A stretch of 64,000 nt of DNA from Chryseobacterium hagamense (GCF_007991455.1 NZ_BJYJ01000001.1:248001-312000), one strand, 5' to 3'; positions 1 through 8,950 are shown, counted from the stretch's first letter. Made by a program: numbers and translations. Notes: generated by a model from the letters alone, not told the origin.

Positions 1-212
1 TTGGCGATTACATCCTTCCGGAGGACTACTTTTTCATCACCATCCGCATCTACCTTTTCCTGAAGATACTGGTCGGTTAAGCCGTTGGTAAATGCACTAA
101 GGGTTTCTTTTGTATTTTTGAAGGTCAGGAGATCTTCCATCCCTTCAAGTTCCTGCTTCAGCAGATTTTTCTTTCTTCTCAGTTCTTCGAGGTTTTCATA
201 CTTTCTGCCCAT
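1..212 (-). CDS. Hypothetical protein, partial (C-terminus beyond window)
   Basis: Reading leftward from an ATG at 212 gives a protein beginning MGRKYENLEELRRKK, charged and Lys/Glu-rich, open for 70 codons to the window edge. It lies 3 bases after the stop of the holin-like gene, so it is probably the last or a middle gene of a YtxH/holin-like/this-gene unit. The sequence looks helical and soluble, with no signal peptide or membrane segment in the visible part. I do not recognise a family. The C-terminal end is missing, so length and function cannot be judged. Confidence 0.6.
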   Translation of the reverse strand, partial: MGRKYENLEELRRKKNLLKQELEGMEDLLTFKNTKETLSAFTNGLTDQYLQEKVDADGDEKVVLRKDVIA

Positions 213-215
213 AAT

Positions 216-524
216 TTAATGATTTAAGAATTTAATGACCTGATCTGCCACAGAATTTACGATTTTCTTTTTAAATACCATTACTAAAATCATAATCAGT
301 AGGTAAAATCCTGCCACGATCAGAAATCCGTAAGACTGATTGCCCAGTGCTTCCCCAATGAGAAAGGCAATTCCGAAATTAAACAGGATGATGAAAAAAC
401 CAAAAGCAACAAGCATGGCCACAAAATAAGTGATGGCTCCTGCAGAAAGGGAAGACTTTTCAGTAGCTTCTATCTTCAGCAAGTCAATTCTTTTTGACAC
501 ATATTCTTTAATAGTTTCTATCAT
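216..524 (-). CDS. Holin-superfamily-like small membrane protein (DUF1469-type)
   Basis: A 102-residue protein starting MIETIKEYVSKRIDLLK. After an amphipathic N-terminal stretch there are two strong hydrophobic segments, near residues 30-60 and 68-88, then a lysine-rich cytosolic tail. This is the layout of the small 'phage holin family' proteins that Bacteroidota carry beside YtxH proteins; they are chromosomal and not evidence of a prophage. The frame is open 13 codons further to 563, but that extension lies in a terminator hairpin (550-578), so the ATG at 524 is preferred. Role unknown; by association with the YtxH gene upstream, an envelope or stress-related function is inferred. Confidence 0.75.
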   Translation of the reverse strand: MIETIKEYVSKRIDLLKIEATEKSSLSAGAITYFVAMLVAFGFFIILFNFGIAFLIGEALGNQSYGFLIVAGFYLLIMILVMVFKKKIVNSVADQVIKFLNH

Positions 525-542
525 TGTTTTTTTATTTGAAGT

Positions 543-580
543 TATAAAAAAAGGAACTTTCATTTATAAAGTTCCTTTCC
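543..580 (-). terminator. Rho-independent terminator after the YtxH gene
   Basis: An 11-bp inverted repeat (550-560 with 568-578, loop of 7) is followed on the minus strand by a run of seven T. It separates the YtxH-like gene from the holin-like gene, so read-through or a second start must drive the latter. Confidence 0.75.
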
Positions 581-606
581 ATAATTTACCTAAAAGAATA
601 AATCAT

Positions 607-954
607 TTATTGTTTTAGATCGTTAAGTTCCGATTCCACGTTTTTTACAACATCTGCCGTTTTGGAAACAATCTGATCTTTGTATTTATCATATCCGTCT
701 TTTACGGTATGGGCTACAGTATTTGCCGTTTCTTTAAAAGTAGATGAAATATTGCTGTACTGATCTTTAACTTTTTCAGAAACTTCATCATATTTATTTA
801 CAGCCTGATCCTTGATATCGTTAGCTTTTGTTTTAATCTTTTTTCTGGTTTCCTTTCCTTCTTCAGGAGCGTAAAGCATTCCTAGAATTACACCTGCTGC
901 AGCACCTGCAAGAAGTCCTGCTAAAACACCTGCTGTATTGTTTTTTTTAGACAT
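607..954 (-). CDS. YtxH domain-containing protein
   Basis: A 115-residue protein beginning MSKKNNTAGVLAGLLAG. It has a Gly/Ala-rich hydrophobic segment at residues 9-27 ending in LYAPEEGKETRKK, the hallmark of YtxH-like proteins, followed by a long Lys/Glu/Asp-rich helix that continues to the end. It is expected to be anchored in the inner membrane with a helical soluble tail. Family members are often induced by general stress, but the molecular job is not known. It is transcribed leftward ahead of the holin-like gene and ends at a strong terminator. Confidence 0.85.
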   Translation of the reverse strand: MSKKNNTAGVLAGLLAGAAAGVILGMLYAPEEGKETRKKIKTKANDIKDQAVNKYDEVSEKVKDQYSNISSTFKETANTVAHTVKDGYDKYKDQIVSKTADVVKNVESELNDLKQ

Positions 955-1049
955 TTTCGTTTTTTTTAATAGTTAATAAATACTAGCTTTTTTCTTCCTG
1001 TAAAGTGTACAATTTATATACCAAAAGAAGTAAAAGGGTATTAAAATTG

Positions 1050-1724
1050 TTAAAATGAGTCAATGTATGAAAGAATCGCATCAATCGTTTCCTGCTTGTT
1101 GAGATTGGTATTATCAATAACGATGGCGTCTTCAGCCTGCTTCAGTGGGGCTATTTCCCGTTCGCTGTCGATCCGGTCCCGTTCAATCAGGTTTTTCTTG
1201 ACCTGCTGTTCATCAGCGGTGATTCCGAGGCTCAGGAGTTCCTGGTATCTCCTGCGGGTTCTTTCATCAATACTGGCAGTGAGAAAGAATTTATAGTCTG
1301 CATCAGGCAGGACAACGGTCCCGATGTCGCGTCCATCCATAATAATGCCGCCTTTTTCAGCCTGGGACCTCTGGGCTTGCAGTAGAAAATCCCTTACCGG
1401 CTTCTGTTTGGCCACAAAGCTTACATTATCCGAAACTTCATTGGTGCGGATGGCTTTTGAAATATCGATATGGTTGAGAAAAAGTATCAGCTCGCCACCA
1501 AAGTTCCTGAATTCAAGCTCAATCTCGGGAAAGGACGAGAACAGCCTGTCCGGATCAATGGAGCCGTTCCCGCCGGTACAGTTCTGGAGGGCAAACCAGG
1601 TAACCCCCCGGTACAGGGCTCCGGTATCGAGATGGATGATCCCCAGTTTTTCGGCAATAATTTTAGAGATTGAACTTTTTCCGGTAGACGAGTACCCGTC
1701 GATCGCGATTACAGGTTTTTTCAT
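1050..1724 (-). CDS. cmk: (d)CMP kinase
   Basis: Cytidylate kinase: phosphorylates CMP and dCMP from ATP in pyrimidine salvage. The 224-residue protein has the P-loop at residues 8-17 (DGYSSTGKSS) right after the N-terminal strand, a GRDIGT motif near residue 132 typical of Cmk, and the Arg-rich lid (ERTRRRYQEL). Length matches the family. It lies downstream of porQ on the same strand, a pairing common in Bacteroidota, but a strong terminator stands between them (1757-1789). Confidence 0.96.
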   Translation of the reverse strand: MKKPVIAIDGYSSTGKSSISKIIAEKLGIIHLDTGALYRGVTWFALQNCTGGNGSIDPDRLFSSFPEIELEFRNFGGELILFLNHIDISKAIRTNEVSDNVSFVAKQKPVRDFLLQAQRSQAEKGGIIMDGRDIGTVVLPDADYKFFLTASIDERTRRRYQELLSLGITADEQQVKKNLIERDRIDSEREIAPLKQAEDAIVIDNTNLNKQETIDAILSYIDSF

Positions 1725-1750
1725 TCTGCAAATTTCCAGATTTTTTCTTA

Positions 1751-1790
1751 AAAATCAAGGAACCTTAAGAGATTTTCTTAAGGTTCCTTT
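1751..1790 (-). terminator. Terminator between porQ and cmk
   Basis: A perfect 14-bp inverted repeat (1757-1770 with 1776-1789), loop GATTT. The minus strand continues with a T-rich stretch; the plus side is also T-rich. It would end most porQ transcripts before cmk. Confidence 0.85.
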
Positions 1791-1818
1791 TATTTTATTG
1801 CTTCGCTTTTTATCTTAA

Positions 1819-2811
1819 TTAATATCCTGCATGGCTGGTAAGATCTACAGAGATACCTATCTGGTTGACATTCGAAGCGTTATGGTATCTTACATGGGCA
1901 TAATCGATCCTGAACCTGGAAAGCCTGACGCCGAAACCTGCCGATAATCCTGAGAAGTTTCTCTGGTCTACAACAGCCAGCTCGCTTCCGCGCTTCACAT
2001 TGTATCCTAACCTGATGTTGAAGCTTTTTTCCGGAAACAGCTCGGCACCCAAAGAAAAATGGTCTGCTATTTTTCTTCCTGCATTTACTTCCTGGCCGTT
2101 CACATTGTAAGGTGAGGAAATATCAAACTGCTGGATATCATGGGCAGTAACGGTAATGGCCAGGGGAATCACCTTTAGAGTCCGCGTATATCCAATATCG
2201 ACGCGGAAAGGGAGGTTTTCCCTGGTTCCGTTGAATGACTTGAACTGATACCCGAAATTCCTGAATACCACCGATGCCGTCTCTTTGTTCTTTTTATTAT
2301 GATAGGTAACGCCTGCATTTCCTGAAATCGCAGAAGCCGAATAGCTGTCGATTTTCGAAGTGATGAAGTTCAGTCCGCCGCCGATCGTCCAGTCTTCTTC
2401 GAACTGGTAAGCGTAGCCCGCCCCGACGGAGACATCGGAAGCCGTGAAGGTACCGTTTTCAAAACCGCTGTCATCCGTCCTCGGGATACTTCCGTAGCTC
2501 ATATACCGTGCGTTGATGGTAGCCATATGGCCGTTATCAAAATCTCTGGCATAAGCGATGGTTCCGTATTTGGAATCGGCAAGGTAGGCGGTAGCATTTA
2601 CGGAAAGCTGGTTATCCGAATCTTTATTCAGCAAAGAAGGGTTTGCAATAGCAAAGGAAACATCATGATCTCTGACGGAAATCGCATCACCGCCCAGGGC
2701 TGCCTGCCTGGCAGAAACCGGTAGGTTCAGGAACGGAAAAACATTCGTCCCCGTTTGTGCATTAGAAACAATTCCTGACAGAAATAATGAAAAAATGACA
2801 ATTTTCTTCAA
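1819..2811 (-). CDS. porQ: Type IX secretion system protein PorQ
   Basis: A 330-residue outer-membrane beta-barrel protein. It has a signal peptide ending SNAQ at about residue 19, then the PorQ-like N-terminus (TNVFPFLNLPVSARQAALGG) and alternating strands to the end. In the type IX system PorQ works with PorZ at the surface, anchoring the attachment complex. The start codon is TTG at 2811, giving MKKIVIFSLFLSG; no better start exists, and a full promoter lies just upstream. Three sorting-domain or secreted substrates occur elsewhere in the window, so the system is in use. Confidence 0.88.
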   Translation of the reverse strand: MKKIVIFSLFLSGIVSNAQTGTNVFPFLNLPVSARQAALGGDAISVRDHDVSFAIANPSLLNKDSDNQLSVNATAYLADSKYGTIAYARDFDNGHMATINARYMSYGSIPRTDDSGFENGTFTASDVSVGAGYAYQFEEDWTIGGGLNFITSKIDSYSASAISGNAGVTYHNKKNKETASVVFRNFGYQFKSFNGTRENLPFRVDIGYTRTLKVIPLAITVTAHDIQQFDISSPYNVNGQEVNAGRKIADHFSLGAELFPEKSFNIRLGYNVKRGSELAVVDQRNFSGLSAGFGVRLSRFRIDYAHVRYHNASNVNQIGISVDLTSHAGY

Positions 2812-2829
2812 CTCAGTTTATTAGTAATG

Positions 2830-2859
2830 CAAAAATAATCCTTTTTCGTACTTGTCAAA
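2830..2859 (-). promoter_or_regulatory. Promoter of porQ
   Basis: On the minus strand TTTG (2856-2859), an 18-base spacer and TATTTTTG (2830-2837) fit the Bacteroidota consensus. Transcription should start near 2823, leaving a short leader before the TTG start codon. Confidence 0.7.
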
Positions 2860-3159
2860 ATATTTCTCACATTATTTACAGGCAAATATGTATTTTTTGC
2901 AAAACAGGGGCATATTTCAAACGGGATAATTTTGCCGGATGCCGGAAGTCTGATCTTATCGGATTCGCGTTGTCATAGCCCCGATTGCAGCGGCATCCTT
3001 TTTTGTACGGGATCAGGCTCAGGCAAAAAAGATATAGCGGAAAGCGGGAAAAAGCTCCTGATCAGACGCCGGCTCTTTCTCGGGAAAGCCTCATGAAACA
3101 GGTGGGGGCGGAAGATTTAAAAATTTGATCCAGAATTAAAAACCAACCTTATTAATGAT
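2860..3159. other. Non-coding stretch with a fragment of repeat family A
   Basis: No gene is visible. Bases 2929-2970 carry a short plus-strand fragment of repeat family A (GCCGGATGCCGGAAG core and the following TCTGATCTTATCGGA). The segment 2990-3110 is GC-richer than other spacers and has no clear structure. Confidence 0.5.
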
Positions 3160-3167
3160 TATATTTG
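3160..3167 (+). promoter_or_regulatory. -7 box upstream of pyrH
   Basis: TATATTTG matches TANNTTTG and sits 56 bases before the pyrH start. No convincing TTG is found at the -33 position, so support is partial. Confidence 0.5.
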
Positions 3168-3223
3168 CAGAGTCAATTTTTTAAGACAATCAACCTAACG
3201 GAAAAAAGTTATTTATACAAAAA

Positions 3224-3931
3224 ATGAAATATAAAAGAATCCTTCTGAAACTGAGTGGTGAAGCCTTAATGGGGAACAGACAGTATGGTATCGACAACGA
3301 AAGGCTACAGGAATACGCAGCAGAGATCAAAACAGTAGTAAACAAAGGCTGTGAAGTGGCCATTGTCATCGGAGGAGGAAATATTTTCCGTGGGGTAGCC
3401 GGTGCCGCTAAAGGAATGGACCGTGTACAGGGTGATTATATGGGAATGCTGGCAACCGTAATCAACGGGATGGCTCTTCAGGGTGCCCTCGAAGATGTAG
3501 GTATTAAAACCAGGCTTCAGTCGGCTATCGAAATGGATAAAGTGGCTGAGCCATTCATTAAAAGAAGAGCCGTAAGGCATCTTGAGAAGGGAAGAGTAGT
3601 GATTTTCGGAGCCGGAACCGGAAACCCGTACTTTACAACGGATACGGCAGCCACACTGAGGGCCATTGAAATTGATGCGGATGTGATCTTAAAAGGAACA
3701 CGGGTAGACGGAATCTACGACAGCGATCCTGAAAAAAATGCAGATGCGGTAAAATATAATTCATTATCTTTCGACGAAGTTTATGCCAAGAACCTGAAAG
3801 TAATGGATATGACGGCATTTACCTTAAGCCATGAAAACAAACTGCCGATTATTGTTTTTGATATGAACAAAGACGGCAACCTGGAAAAAATCGTGGACGG
3901 TGAAAATGTTGGTACTTTAGTAGACCTGTAA
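3224..3931 (+). CDS. pyrH: UMP kinase
   Basis: Uridylate kinase of the amino-acid-kinase fold, making UDP from UMP at the start of pyrimidine nucleotide supply. The 235-residue protein has the N-terminal KLSGEALMG (residues 8-16), the glycine-rich GGGNIFRG, and a [15 protein letters not shown] motif near residue 129, all diagnostic. Family members are hexamers controlled by UTP and, in many species, GTP. It precedes frr by 132 bases, a very common pairing. Confidence 0.97.
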   Translation: MKYKRILLKLSGEALMGNRQYGIDNERLQEYAAEIKTVVNKGCEVAIVIGGGNIFRGVAGAAKGMDRVQGDYMGMLATVINGMALQGALEDVGIKTRLQSAIEMDKVAEPFIKRRAVRHLEKGRVVIFGAGTGNPYFTTDTAATLRAIEIDADVILKGTRVDGIYDSDPEKNADAVKYNSLSFDEVYAKNLKVMDMTAFTLSHENKLPIIVFDMNKDGNLEKIVDGENVGTLVDL

Positions 3932-4063
3932 GTATAAGCCAGGTAAAAAGAACCTAGTAAAAGTAATGGGCAGGCAGGAACCAAAGGTATAAAATTTGTA
4001 CGGTCATATACTTTTAACCTGAAACTTTACTCAATGTGTAACTTATCAAATTTTTATTATATA

Positions 4064-4618
4064 ATGGAAGAATTAGATCTTATAGTAGAATCTGTAAAGC
4101 ACGACATGGAAGCGGCTATTAAGCACTTGGATCATGCATTTCAAAGAATCAGGGCCGGACGTGCGTCTACCAATATGGTTCAGGATGTGATGGTAGAGTA
4201 TTACGGGGCTCCGACTCCGCTTAATCAGGTAGCGAATGTGTCTGTACCGGATGCGATGACAATCTCTATTCAACCTTGGGACAGGACGTCAATCAATGCG
4301 ATCGAAAAAGCGATTATCAATTCCAATCTGGGTTTTGCACCTTCTAATAACGGGGAGAATATCATTCTGAACGTACCGCCTTTAACTGAGGAAAGAAGAA
4401 GGGATCTTGCCAAACAGGCGAAGAGCGAAACGGAAGATACGAAAATCGTCGTAAGGAATGCAAGACAGAACGGACTGAAAGAACTTAAAAAACTGGAGGG
4501 GGTATCTGAAGATGTGATCAAGGGGATCGAAGCGGATATCCAGGAACTTACCGATAAGCACGTTAAGGCCTGCGACGATCATCTTAAGGCGAAAGAAGCT
4601 GAAATTATGAAAATATAA
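4064..4618 (+). CDS. frr: Ribosome recycling factor
   Basis: RRF, which with EF-G splits the post-termination ribosome. From the ATG at 4064 it is 184 residues (MEELDLIVESV), the normal size. The RAGRAST motif (residues 30-36) and the C-terminal three-helix-bundle segment with LTEERRRDLAK are typical. The frame is open 10 codons further upstream, but that extension adds nothing conserved. A terminator follows. Confidence 0.96.
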   Translation: MEELDLIVESVKHDMEAAIKHLDHAFQRIRAGRASTNMVQDVMVEYYGAPTPLNQVANVSVPDAMTISIQPWDRTSINAIEKAIINSNLGFAPSNNGENIILNVPPLTEERRRDLAKQAKSETEDTKIVVRNARQNGLKELKKLEGVSEDVIKGIEADIQELTDKHVKACDDHLKAKEAEIMKI

Positions 4619-4642
4619 TTTTCAGTCGACCCATATATAAAG

Positions 4643-4672
4643 CGGTTTCATTTCGGTGAAGCCGTTTTTTTT
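4643..4672 (+). terminator. Terminator after frr
   Basis: An 8-bp stem (4643-4650 with 4657-4664, one G-U pair) and loop TTTCGG, followed by eight T. Confidence 0.8.
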
Positions 4673-4690
4673 GATGATTCATTCCTGAAG

Positions 4691-4816
4691 AGCCGGGTAC
4701 AAAGTGAAAAGAACCGGACGAGACTCAGTGAAAATGCAGTCTGAACCACCAAGAGACAGGAAGGTGTAAGGTTCAGTTGGGATAACAAAGATTATTTTGC
4801 CGGATGCCTGAAGCAC
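4691..4816 (+). repeat. Degenerate repeat B (left part) and repeat A fragment
   Basis: 4691-4776 matches the left arm and left end of repeat B (AGCCGGGTACAAAG, then AAAATGCAGTCTGAACC). 4797-4816 carries the GCCGGATGCC core of repeat A. Both are truncated. Confidence 0.6.
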
Positions 4817-4870
4817 AGCTCACCTTAACTTTTCTGAACCCATTCATCATTTATTAGTGGATTAAAAAAT

Positions 4871-5500
4871 TTACAGGCATAAGGTCTTGTTTTTCCTGTC
4901 TTTATTCTTCAGAATTTTCTGATAAATATCCATCAGTTCTTTAACATCACAATTTCCTTTCCTGTTGGGAACCGTCTCAGGATCTACATTTTTACCGGCA
5001 GATCTTAGGGTAAAGTTTTTCTCCAGGCATTGGATGGGGCTTCCGTTTCTTAAATAAATCCTCTGCTGGCTGATGCTGTCTTTGGTAATAGGTTTTTCAG
5101 CAGTACCGCCGTCAAACTGCCATACTGTTTCTTCTTTGAAAATGAAAAATACGCTGTTGTTTTTTACGTAATAATTTGTCACTGAGGAAAAGTGGCTGTC
5201 TGCGTAAAAATGCTTAACCATTCTCAGTCTTTGCTTTTCATTGTAAAAGTCTGCTTTTCCTTCGGTTTCTTCACAGGTATACGTAAAGCTGGCAGAATCT
5301 AATTGTTTTGATAACAGCTTTTCGTTGATTATGGTAAATTCTTTTTTGATTTCATCAGGGGTCTGCAGAATTTTGTCCGGCGAAAGTGTGTCTTTTTCAG
5401 TTTTAGAACTGTTCTTTGAAAGGCTTTTTCCCGAAGTTTCTTTCTGTTGATTGCATGAAACAAACAGCATCAGGATCATGGCAGTTATAATAATTTTCAT
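4871..5500 (-). CDS. Putative lipoprotein of unknown function
   Basis: A 209-residue protein from the ATG at 5500 (MKIIITAMILMLFVSC) with a lipobox whose cysteine is residue 16. A Ser/Lys/Thr-rich linker follows, then a mixed alpha/beta region with no motif I recognise; the C-terminal part holds one further cysteine pair (CLEKN and GNCD). It should be attached to the envelope. The frame is open 15 codons further upstream, but a signal peptide cannot start there. No functional call is possible. Confidence 0.75.
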   Translation of the reverse strand: MKIIITAMILMLFVSCNQQKETSGKSLSKNSSKTEKDTLSPDKILQTPDEIKKEFTIINEKLLSKQLDSASFTYTCEETEGKADFYNEKQRLRMVKHFYADSHFSSVTNYYVKNNSVFFIFKEETVWQFDGGTAEKPITKDSISQQRIYLRNGSPIQCLEKNFTLRSAGKNVDPETVPNRKGNCDVKELMDIYQKILKNKDRKNKTLCL

Positions 5501-5546
5501 AATATAAATTTGGCTGATCCAATAATACAAAAAATTCCGTACCAAA

Positions 5547-5580
5547 CAAAAAAGCAGTCTCCAATCTGAAACTGCTTTTC
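5547..5580 (-). terminator. Terminator after the 5599-6387 gene
   Basis: On the minus strand GCAGTTTC, a loop of 6 and GAGACTGC (one G-U pair), within flanking A and T runs ending in six T. It lies between the two exported-protein genes. Confidence 0.8.
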
Positions 5581-5598
5581 TTTTATTTTAAAAACCGG

Positions 5599-6387
5599 CT
5601 ATTTACAGTTTTCATTGTAATCAACGATCACCTCATCGACGATGGCCTTATTGTCTGCCATGGCATTTCCGACTTCATTTCTGATGAATTTTCCCAAACC
5701 GGAACGCTGTTTCGTATCATTTTTTAAAGAGGCATATTCCCCTTTGGAAGCTTTTGTTCTTACGACAGGACAATCGGCAATGATCATTTTCGCCTTTACG
5801 GCAGTAAGCTCTTCCGGTTTTCCGCCTTTCTTGGAATAGACATAAGACGGATTTTCCCGCATTCTTCTGTTTTCCGCATCAGCAACGGCAATCTGGCTTC
5901 CGGCTGAGAAAGTAGTCGGGAAACCGTATACTTTATAGACTTTGATTTTCCCGTCGGCTACAAGTTCTGCAAACTGGTTGCTTTTCGTCAGGTTATTGAA
6001 GGCTTTCATGTTGCCGCTCAATCCACCGTTCTGGGTATTGTAGGCTTCTTTTACATTGGTGTATCTGATGTTTTCAAAAACCCTTTCCGCATCGTTATCA
6101 ATAGCCATATAGCCTTTGAGGTCATCCACATCATAGGTTTTGAATTTCTGCTTTTTCTTGGAAGCGTCAATATCGGTAGAGGCAATAAATTTTACCTTTT
6201 TCTGGTTTGTCCACGGGCTCATATCGTTTCCGGCCAGCCTTACAATGCCTTCGACCTTCCTGCCGCTTTTATCAATGATATAGCCGGGTTTTTCTCCGGT
6301 TCTCATTTCATATTCGGTAATGTCGTCCTGTGCATAGGCATGGAAAGAAGCCAGGCTCAACAAACCAAAGAGTAATATTTTTTTCAT
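5599..6387 (-). CDS. Secreted hypothetical protein
   Basis: A 262-residue protein with a clear signal peptide (MKKILLFGLLSLASFHAYAQ, cleavage after residue 20). The mature part is basic and soluble, with no transmembrane segment, no sorting tail and only one cysteine pair at most. I do not recognise a family, though similar exported proteins of this size are common in Chryseobacterium-like genomes. It is likely periplasmic or surface-exposed. It is a single-gene unit ending in its own terminator. Confidence 0.8.
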   Translation of the reverse strand: MKKILLFGLLSLASFHAYAQDDITEYEMRTGEKPGYIIDKSGRKVEGIVRLAGNDMSPWTNQKKVKFIASTDIDASKKKQKFKTYDVDDLKGYMAIDNDAERVFENIRYTNVKEAYNTQNGGLSGNMKAFNNLTKSNQFAELVADGKIKVYKVYGFPTTFSAGSQIAVADAENRRMRENPSYVYSKKGGKPEELTAVKAKMIIADCPVVRTKASKGEYASLKNDTKQRSGLGKFIRNEVGNAMADNKAIVDEVIVDYNENCK

Positions 6388-6519
6388 AGTACTAAATTTT
6401 CAATTTCGGTAAAGATAATTTTTTTATTGTTAATAATGTAAAGCTGAAGCAGAATTTAGTTTATATGATGGAAGCAGGTGCCGGAAATTTTTACAACCGA
6501 TGGCATTTTAAGATTCCCA

Positions 6520-6641
6520 AACCATTAAGATTTAATAAGGAATTCAGGAAATTAAGTTGAGCTTCGCTATAAGCAAACCGCAAGATGAAATCTTGATTTC
6601 ATCTTAATCAAAACTAAAAATCTTACTATCTCTTAATCGTT
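6520..6641 (-). repeat. Repeat B, complete copy in reverse orientation (122 bp)
   Basis: Bounded by AACCATTAAGA (6520-6530) and TCTTAATCGTT (6631-6641), an 11-bp terminal inverted repeat with one mismatch. Inside is an 11-bp perfect hairpin (6582-6592 with 6595-6605) and a GCTT/AAGC hairpin. It corresponds end to end with the plus-strand copies at 30181-30301 and 30370-30490. Confidence 0.8.
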
Positions 6642-6711
6642 AATTTTCTCTACCATCATATTTTGTATGTTTCCCCTGACTTTTTCCCCTGACTCTTTTA
6701 AGCTGATTACC

Positions 6712-6742
6712 AAACAAAAAGATCCGGCAAATCTCCGGATCT
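6712..6742 (-). terminator. Terminator after the lptF/lptG-like gene
   Basis: An 8-bp perfect stem (6720-6727 with 6735-6742) followed on the minus strand by TTTTTGTTT. Confidence 0.8.
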
Positions 6743-6764
6743 CATGTATTTCATAATGGTTCAA

Positions 6765-8225
6765 TTACTGGTAACGCTGGTGCTCCTTATTTTTTACAAA
6801 CAGTTTTGTAACCGGTTTTAAGGCTGCTTTATATTTTTCAGCGTCAAACAGCTGGGAATCCGTTAAGGCTTTATACGTCATCCAGACTCCGAAAGGGAAA
6901 AGGACAATATTCGGGATCCATGCGGCGAGGTACGGATTGATTTTTCCGGACCAGGCCATGTTCTCGAAACCTACGTTGATTACGTAAAATATAATAAAGA
7001 TCACAATGGCAATAATTACCGGGAGCCCCATGCCCCCTTTTCTGATAATGGAACCGAGGCTGGCTCCGATCAGGAAGAAGATAATACAGGTGAAGGAATA
7101 GGTAACAATTCTCTGCTGGTAAATAACCACTTTGTTGTAATACTTGATGCCGGGGTCCAGTTCATTGTTTTTCCCTTCAAGGGTGCTTTTCAGACTTTCC
7201 AGCCGGTCGTAGGCATTCTTGATGATTTCCAGCTTCTTCTCTTTTTTCACCGTATCCAGTTTGATGATCGGCTTCGCTTTTGCCTTCGCACGGTTCTGTT
7301 TGGAATCCATGTAGCTGATAACCGAATTGGTCTGATTCAGCACATCATTATTAACGTTGGTGAAAAAACGGTCGTTGTCGGTTTTCGCTTTTTCAATCGT
7401 TTTATTAAGTTCATTAAAGGTCTGGAAACGGTAATCGTCTGTAATCTTTTCCTCCTCAATCGCTTTATTGATGATTTCACTGACATCGAAATGGGAAGTG
7501 AGGGAATCGAATTTAATGGCCTGATCCGGCTGTTTCAGCCTCACGTTTTCACCTTTTCCGGCAAAATTATCATCATAGACATAACCATCATACAATACCA
7601 GTTTCAGGTAATTTTTATTGGCAGCCGGTACAAACTTTCCTCTTTTAGCAACAATAGTCTGCTGATTGTCGTAGGAGCTTGCTTTTTTATGGACGAAGAC
7701 CCCTTCGATATTTTCATCGTTTTCACCGGTAATCTTATCGAACTTTACCATATTTCCCGGGATCTGGTCGATGAACTGGCCGGGTGTGAAATTCAGGGCC
7801 GGCTTCGTTTGGGCAATATTAAAAAGCATGTTCTTGGCTTTTCTCTGGAAATCGGGAATGATGTTGTTTGAGAAAAAGTAAAGAATAATCGACATGATTA
7901 TTGTTACTCCCAGCAAAGGCATCATCACCCGGGTCAGGGAAATTCCAGCCGCTTTCATGGCGGCAAGCTCATACCGTTCTCCAAACTCACCGAAAGACAT
8001 AATGCTGGCCAGCAGGATCGTTAGCGGCAATACCATACTGATAACGCTTACCCCGAGATAGAACAGGAGTTTCATGATCTGCCAGTAGCTTAATCCTTTC
8101 CCCATAAACTGTCCCAGCTGGATCCAGATAATGTTTACAATGAAGATAAAAAACAATACGCTGAATATAAAGAAAAACGGTCCGAAGAAGGTTTTTATGA
8201 TATATCGGTCTAGTATTTTTAACAT
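6765..8225 (-). CDS. LptF/LptG family permease
   Basis: Inner-membrane subunit of the lipopolysaccharide export ABC transporter (YjgP/YjgQ family). The 486-residue protein has the expected layout: three N-terminal membrane helices (residues about 10-35, 55-75, 98-120), a large periplasmic domain, here extended by a Lys/Glu-rich coiled region around residues 255-360, and three C-terminal helices (about 378-460). The N-terminal MLKILDRYIIKTFFGPFF is characteristic. The gene is last in an ftsK/lolA-like/this-gene series, and its neighbour LolA supports an outer-membrane-assembly role. Whether it is LptF or LptG cannot be decided. Confidence 0.9.
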   Translation of the reverse strand: MLKILDRYIIKTFFGPFFFIFSVLFFIFIVNIIWIQLGQFMGKGLSYWQIMKLLFYLGVSVISMVLPLTILLASIMSFGEFGERYELAAMKAAGISLTRVMMPLLGVTIIMSIILYFFSNNIIPDFQRKAKNMLFNIAQTKPALNFTPGQFIDQIPGNMVKFDKITGENDENIEGVFVHKKASSYDNQQTIVAKRGKFVPAANKNYLKLVLYDGYVYDDNFAGKGENVRLKQPDQAIKFDSLTSHFDVSEIINKAIEEEKITDDYRFQTFNELNKTIEKAKTDNDRFFTNVNNDVLNQTNSVISYMDSKQNRAKAKAKPIIKLDTVKKEKKLEIIKNAYDRLESLKSTLEGKNNELDPGIKYYNKVVIYQQRIVTYSFTCIIFFLIGASLGSIIRKGGMGLPVIIAIVIFIIFYVINVGFENMAWSGKINPYLAAWIPNIVLFPFGVWMTYKALTDSQLFDAEKYKAALKPVTKLFVKNKEHQRYQ

Positions 8226-8229
8226 GCGC

Positions 8230-8237
8230 CAAAATTA
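8230..8237 (-). promoter_or_regulatory. -7 box in front of the lptF/lptG-like gene
   Basis: TAATTTTG on the minus strand, only 4 bases from the ATG at 8225. If used, the transcript would be almost leaderless. No -33 TTG fits. Confidence 0.35.
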
Positions 8238-8302
8238 AACAAAAAGCCACAAAGTTTCCTTTGCAGCTCTTATATTTTATGAAATTTTTATAATAAATGC
8301 GG

Positions 8303-8950
8303 TTAAAGTTCGGTAACCAGATAATTTTTGTATTTGTTTTTGTCGAAGACGAACATTCCAGGGTCCAGGGTCTGGTTCTCTTTGTACTGGGTAATAGCGA
8401 TTACCGCAAGATCGTTGTTGTTTCCGTGTTGCTCCAGCTTGATCATCTGTTTTTTGGCAGCATTTACAAAAAGATAGACCGCCTGAATGCCGTTGGATTT
8501 TACGGGCGTCAGTTTAATGAAGTCTGCATTCACACCGTTTACATTTTTCTTTCCTTCATAAGTTACATTATAATCATTTCTGTAGCTCGAAAGATAATTG
8601 ATAGGGGAGAACATCGAACTGCTGCCGTTAGGCTTGGCTACTGTAACTTCCTTATCTTCCGTATTGATGTTGTAAATTTTGCTCCCGTCGAAGATCTGTT
8701 CCGTTTCCATGATCTTCAGCTTATATTTGTCGCCTGCAGCATAATAGATTCCCGGTTCACTTTTATCCACTTTTCCATTGGTACCGCTGCCGAACGAGAA
8801 TTTAAAGTAGGTATTTTTTTTCGATTTATAGTTTGCCGTAATATCGTCCAGGATTTTTTTTGCCTTGGCATCGATTTTCTGGGCGTTTGTAAATCCTACG
8901 GCGCCTACAACCATACTGCCGACTACAATTTTTGAAATAATATGTTTCAT
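8303..8950 (-). CDS. LolA-like outer-membrane lipoprotein carrier protein
   Basis: A 215-residue periplasmic protein with a signal peptide (MKHIISKIVVGSMVVG, cleavage near TNAQ at residue 24). The mature part follows the LolA pattern: an initial helix (AKKILDDITANYKSKKN), antiparallel strands with YYAAGDKYKLKIMETEQIFDGSKIY, and a strand region ending in MIKLEQHG. LolA shuttles lipoproteins from the LolCDE complex to the outer membrane. It lies 64 bases after ftsK and 77 before the lptF/lptG-type gene, suggesting one operon. Confidence 0.85.
   Translation of the reverse strand: MKHIISKIVVGSMVVGAVGFTNAQKIDAKAKKILDDITANYKSKKNTYFKFSFGSGTNGKVDKSEPGIYYAAGDKYKLKIMETEQIFDGSKIYNINTEDKEVTVAKPNGSSSMFSPINYLSSYRNDYNVTYEGKKNVNGVNADFIKLTPVKSNGIQAVYLFVNAAKKQMIKLEQHGNNNDLAVIAITQYKENQTLDPGMFVFDKNKYKNYLVTEL

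Noticed and set aside
216..563. Evidence for a prophage from the holin-like gene
   Set aside because: No other phage genes nearby; this holin-like family is commonly chromosomal beside YtxH in Bacteroidota.
1324..1818. 164-residue frame opposite cmk
   Set aside because: Shadow of cmk; runs through the porQ-cmk terminator.
8297..8935. 212-residue frame opposite the lolA-like gene
   Set aside because: Complement of a convincing gene with signal peptide; no family resemblance of its own.
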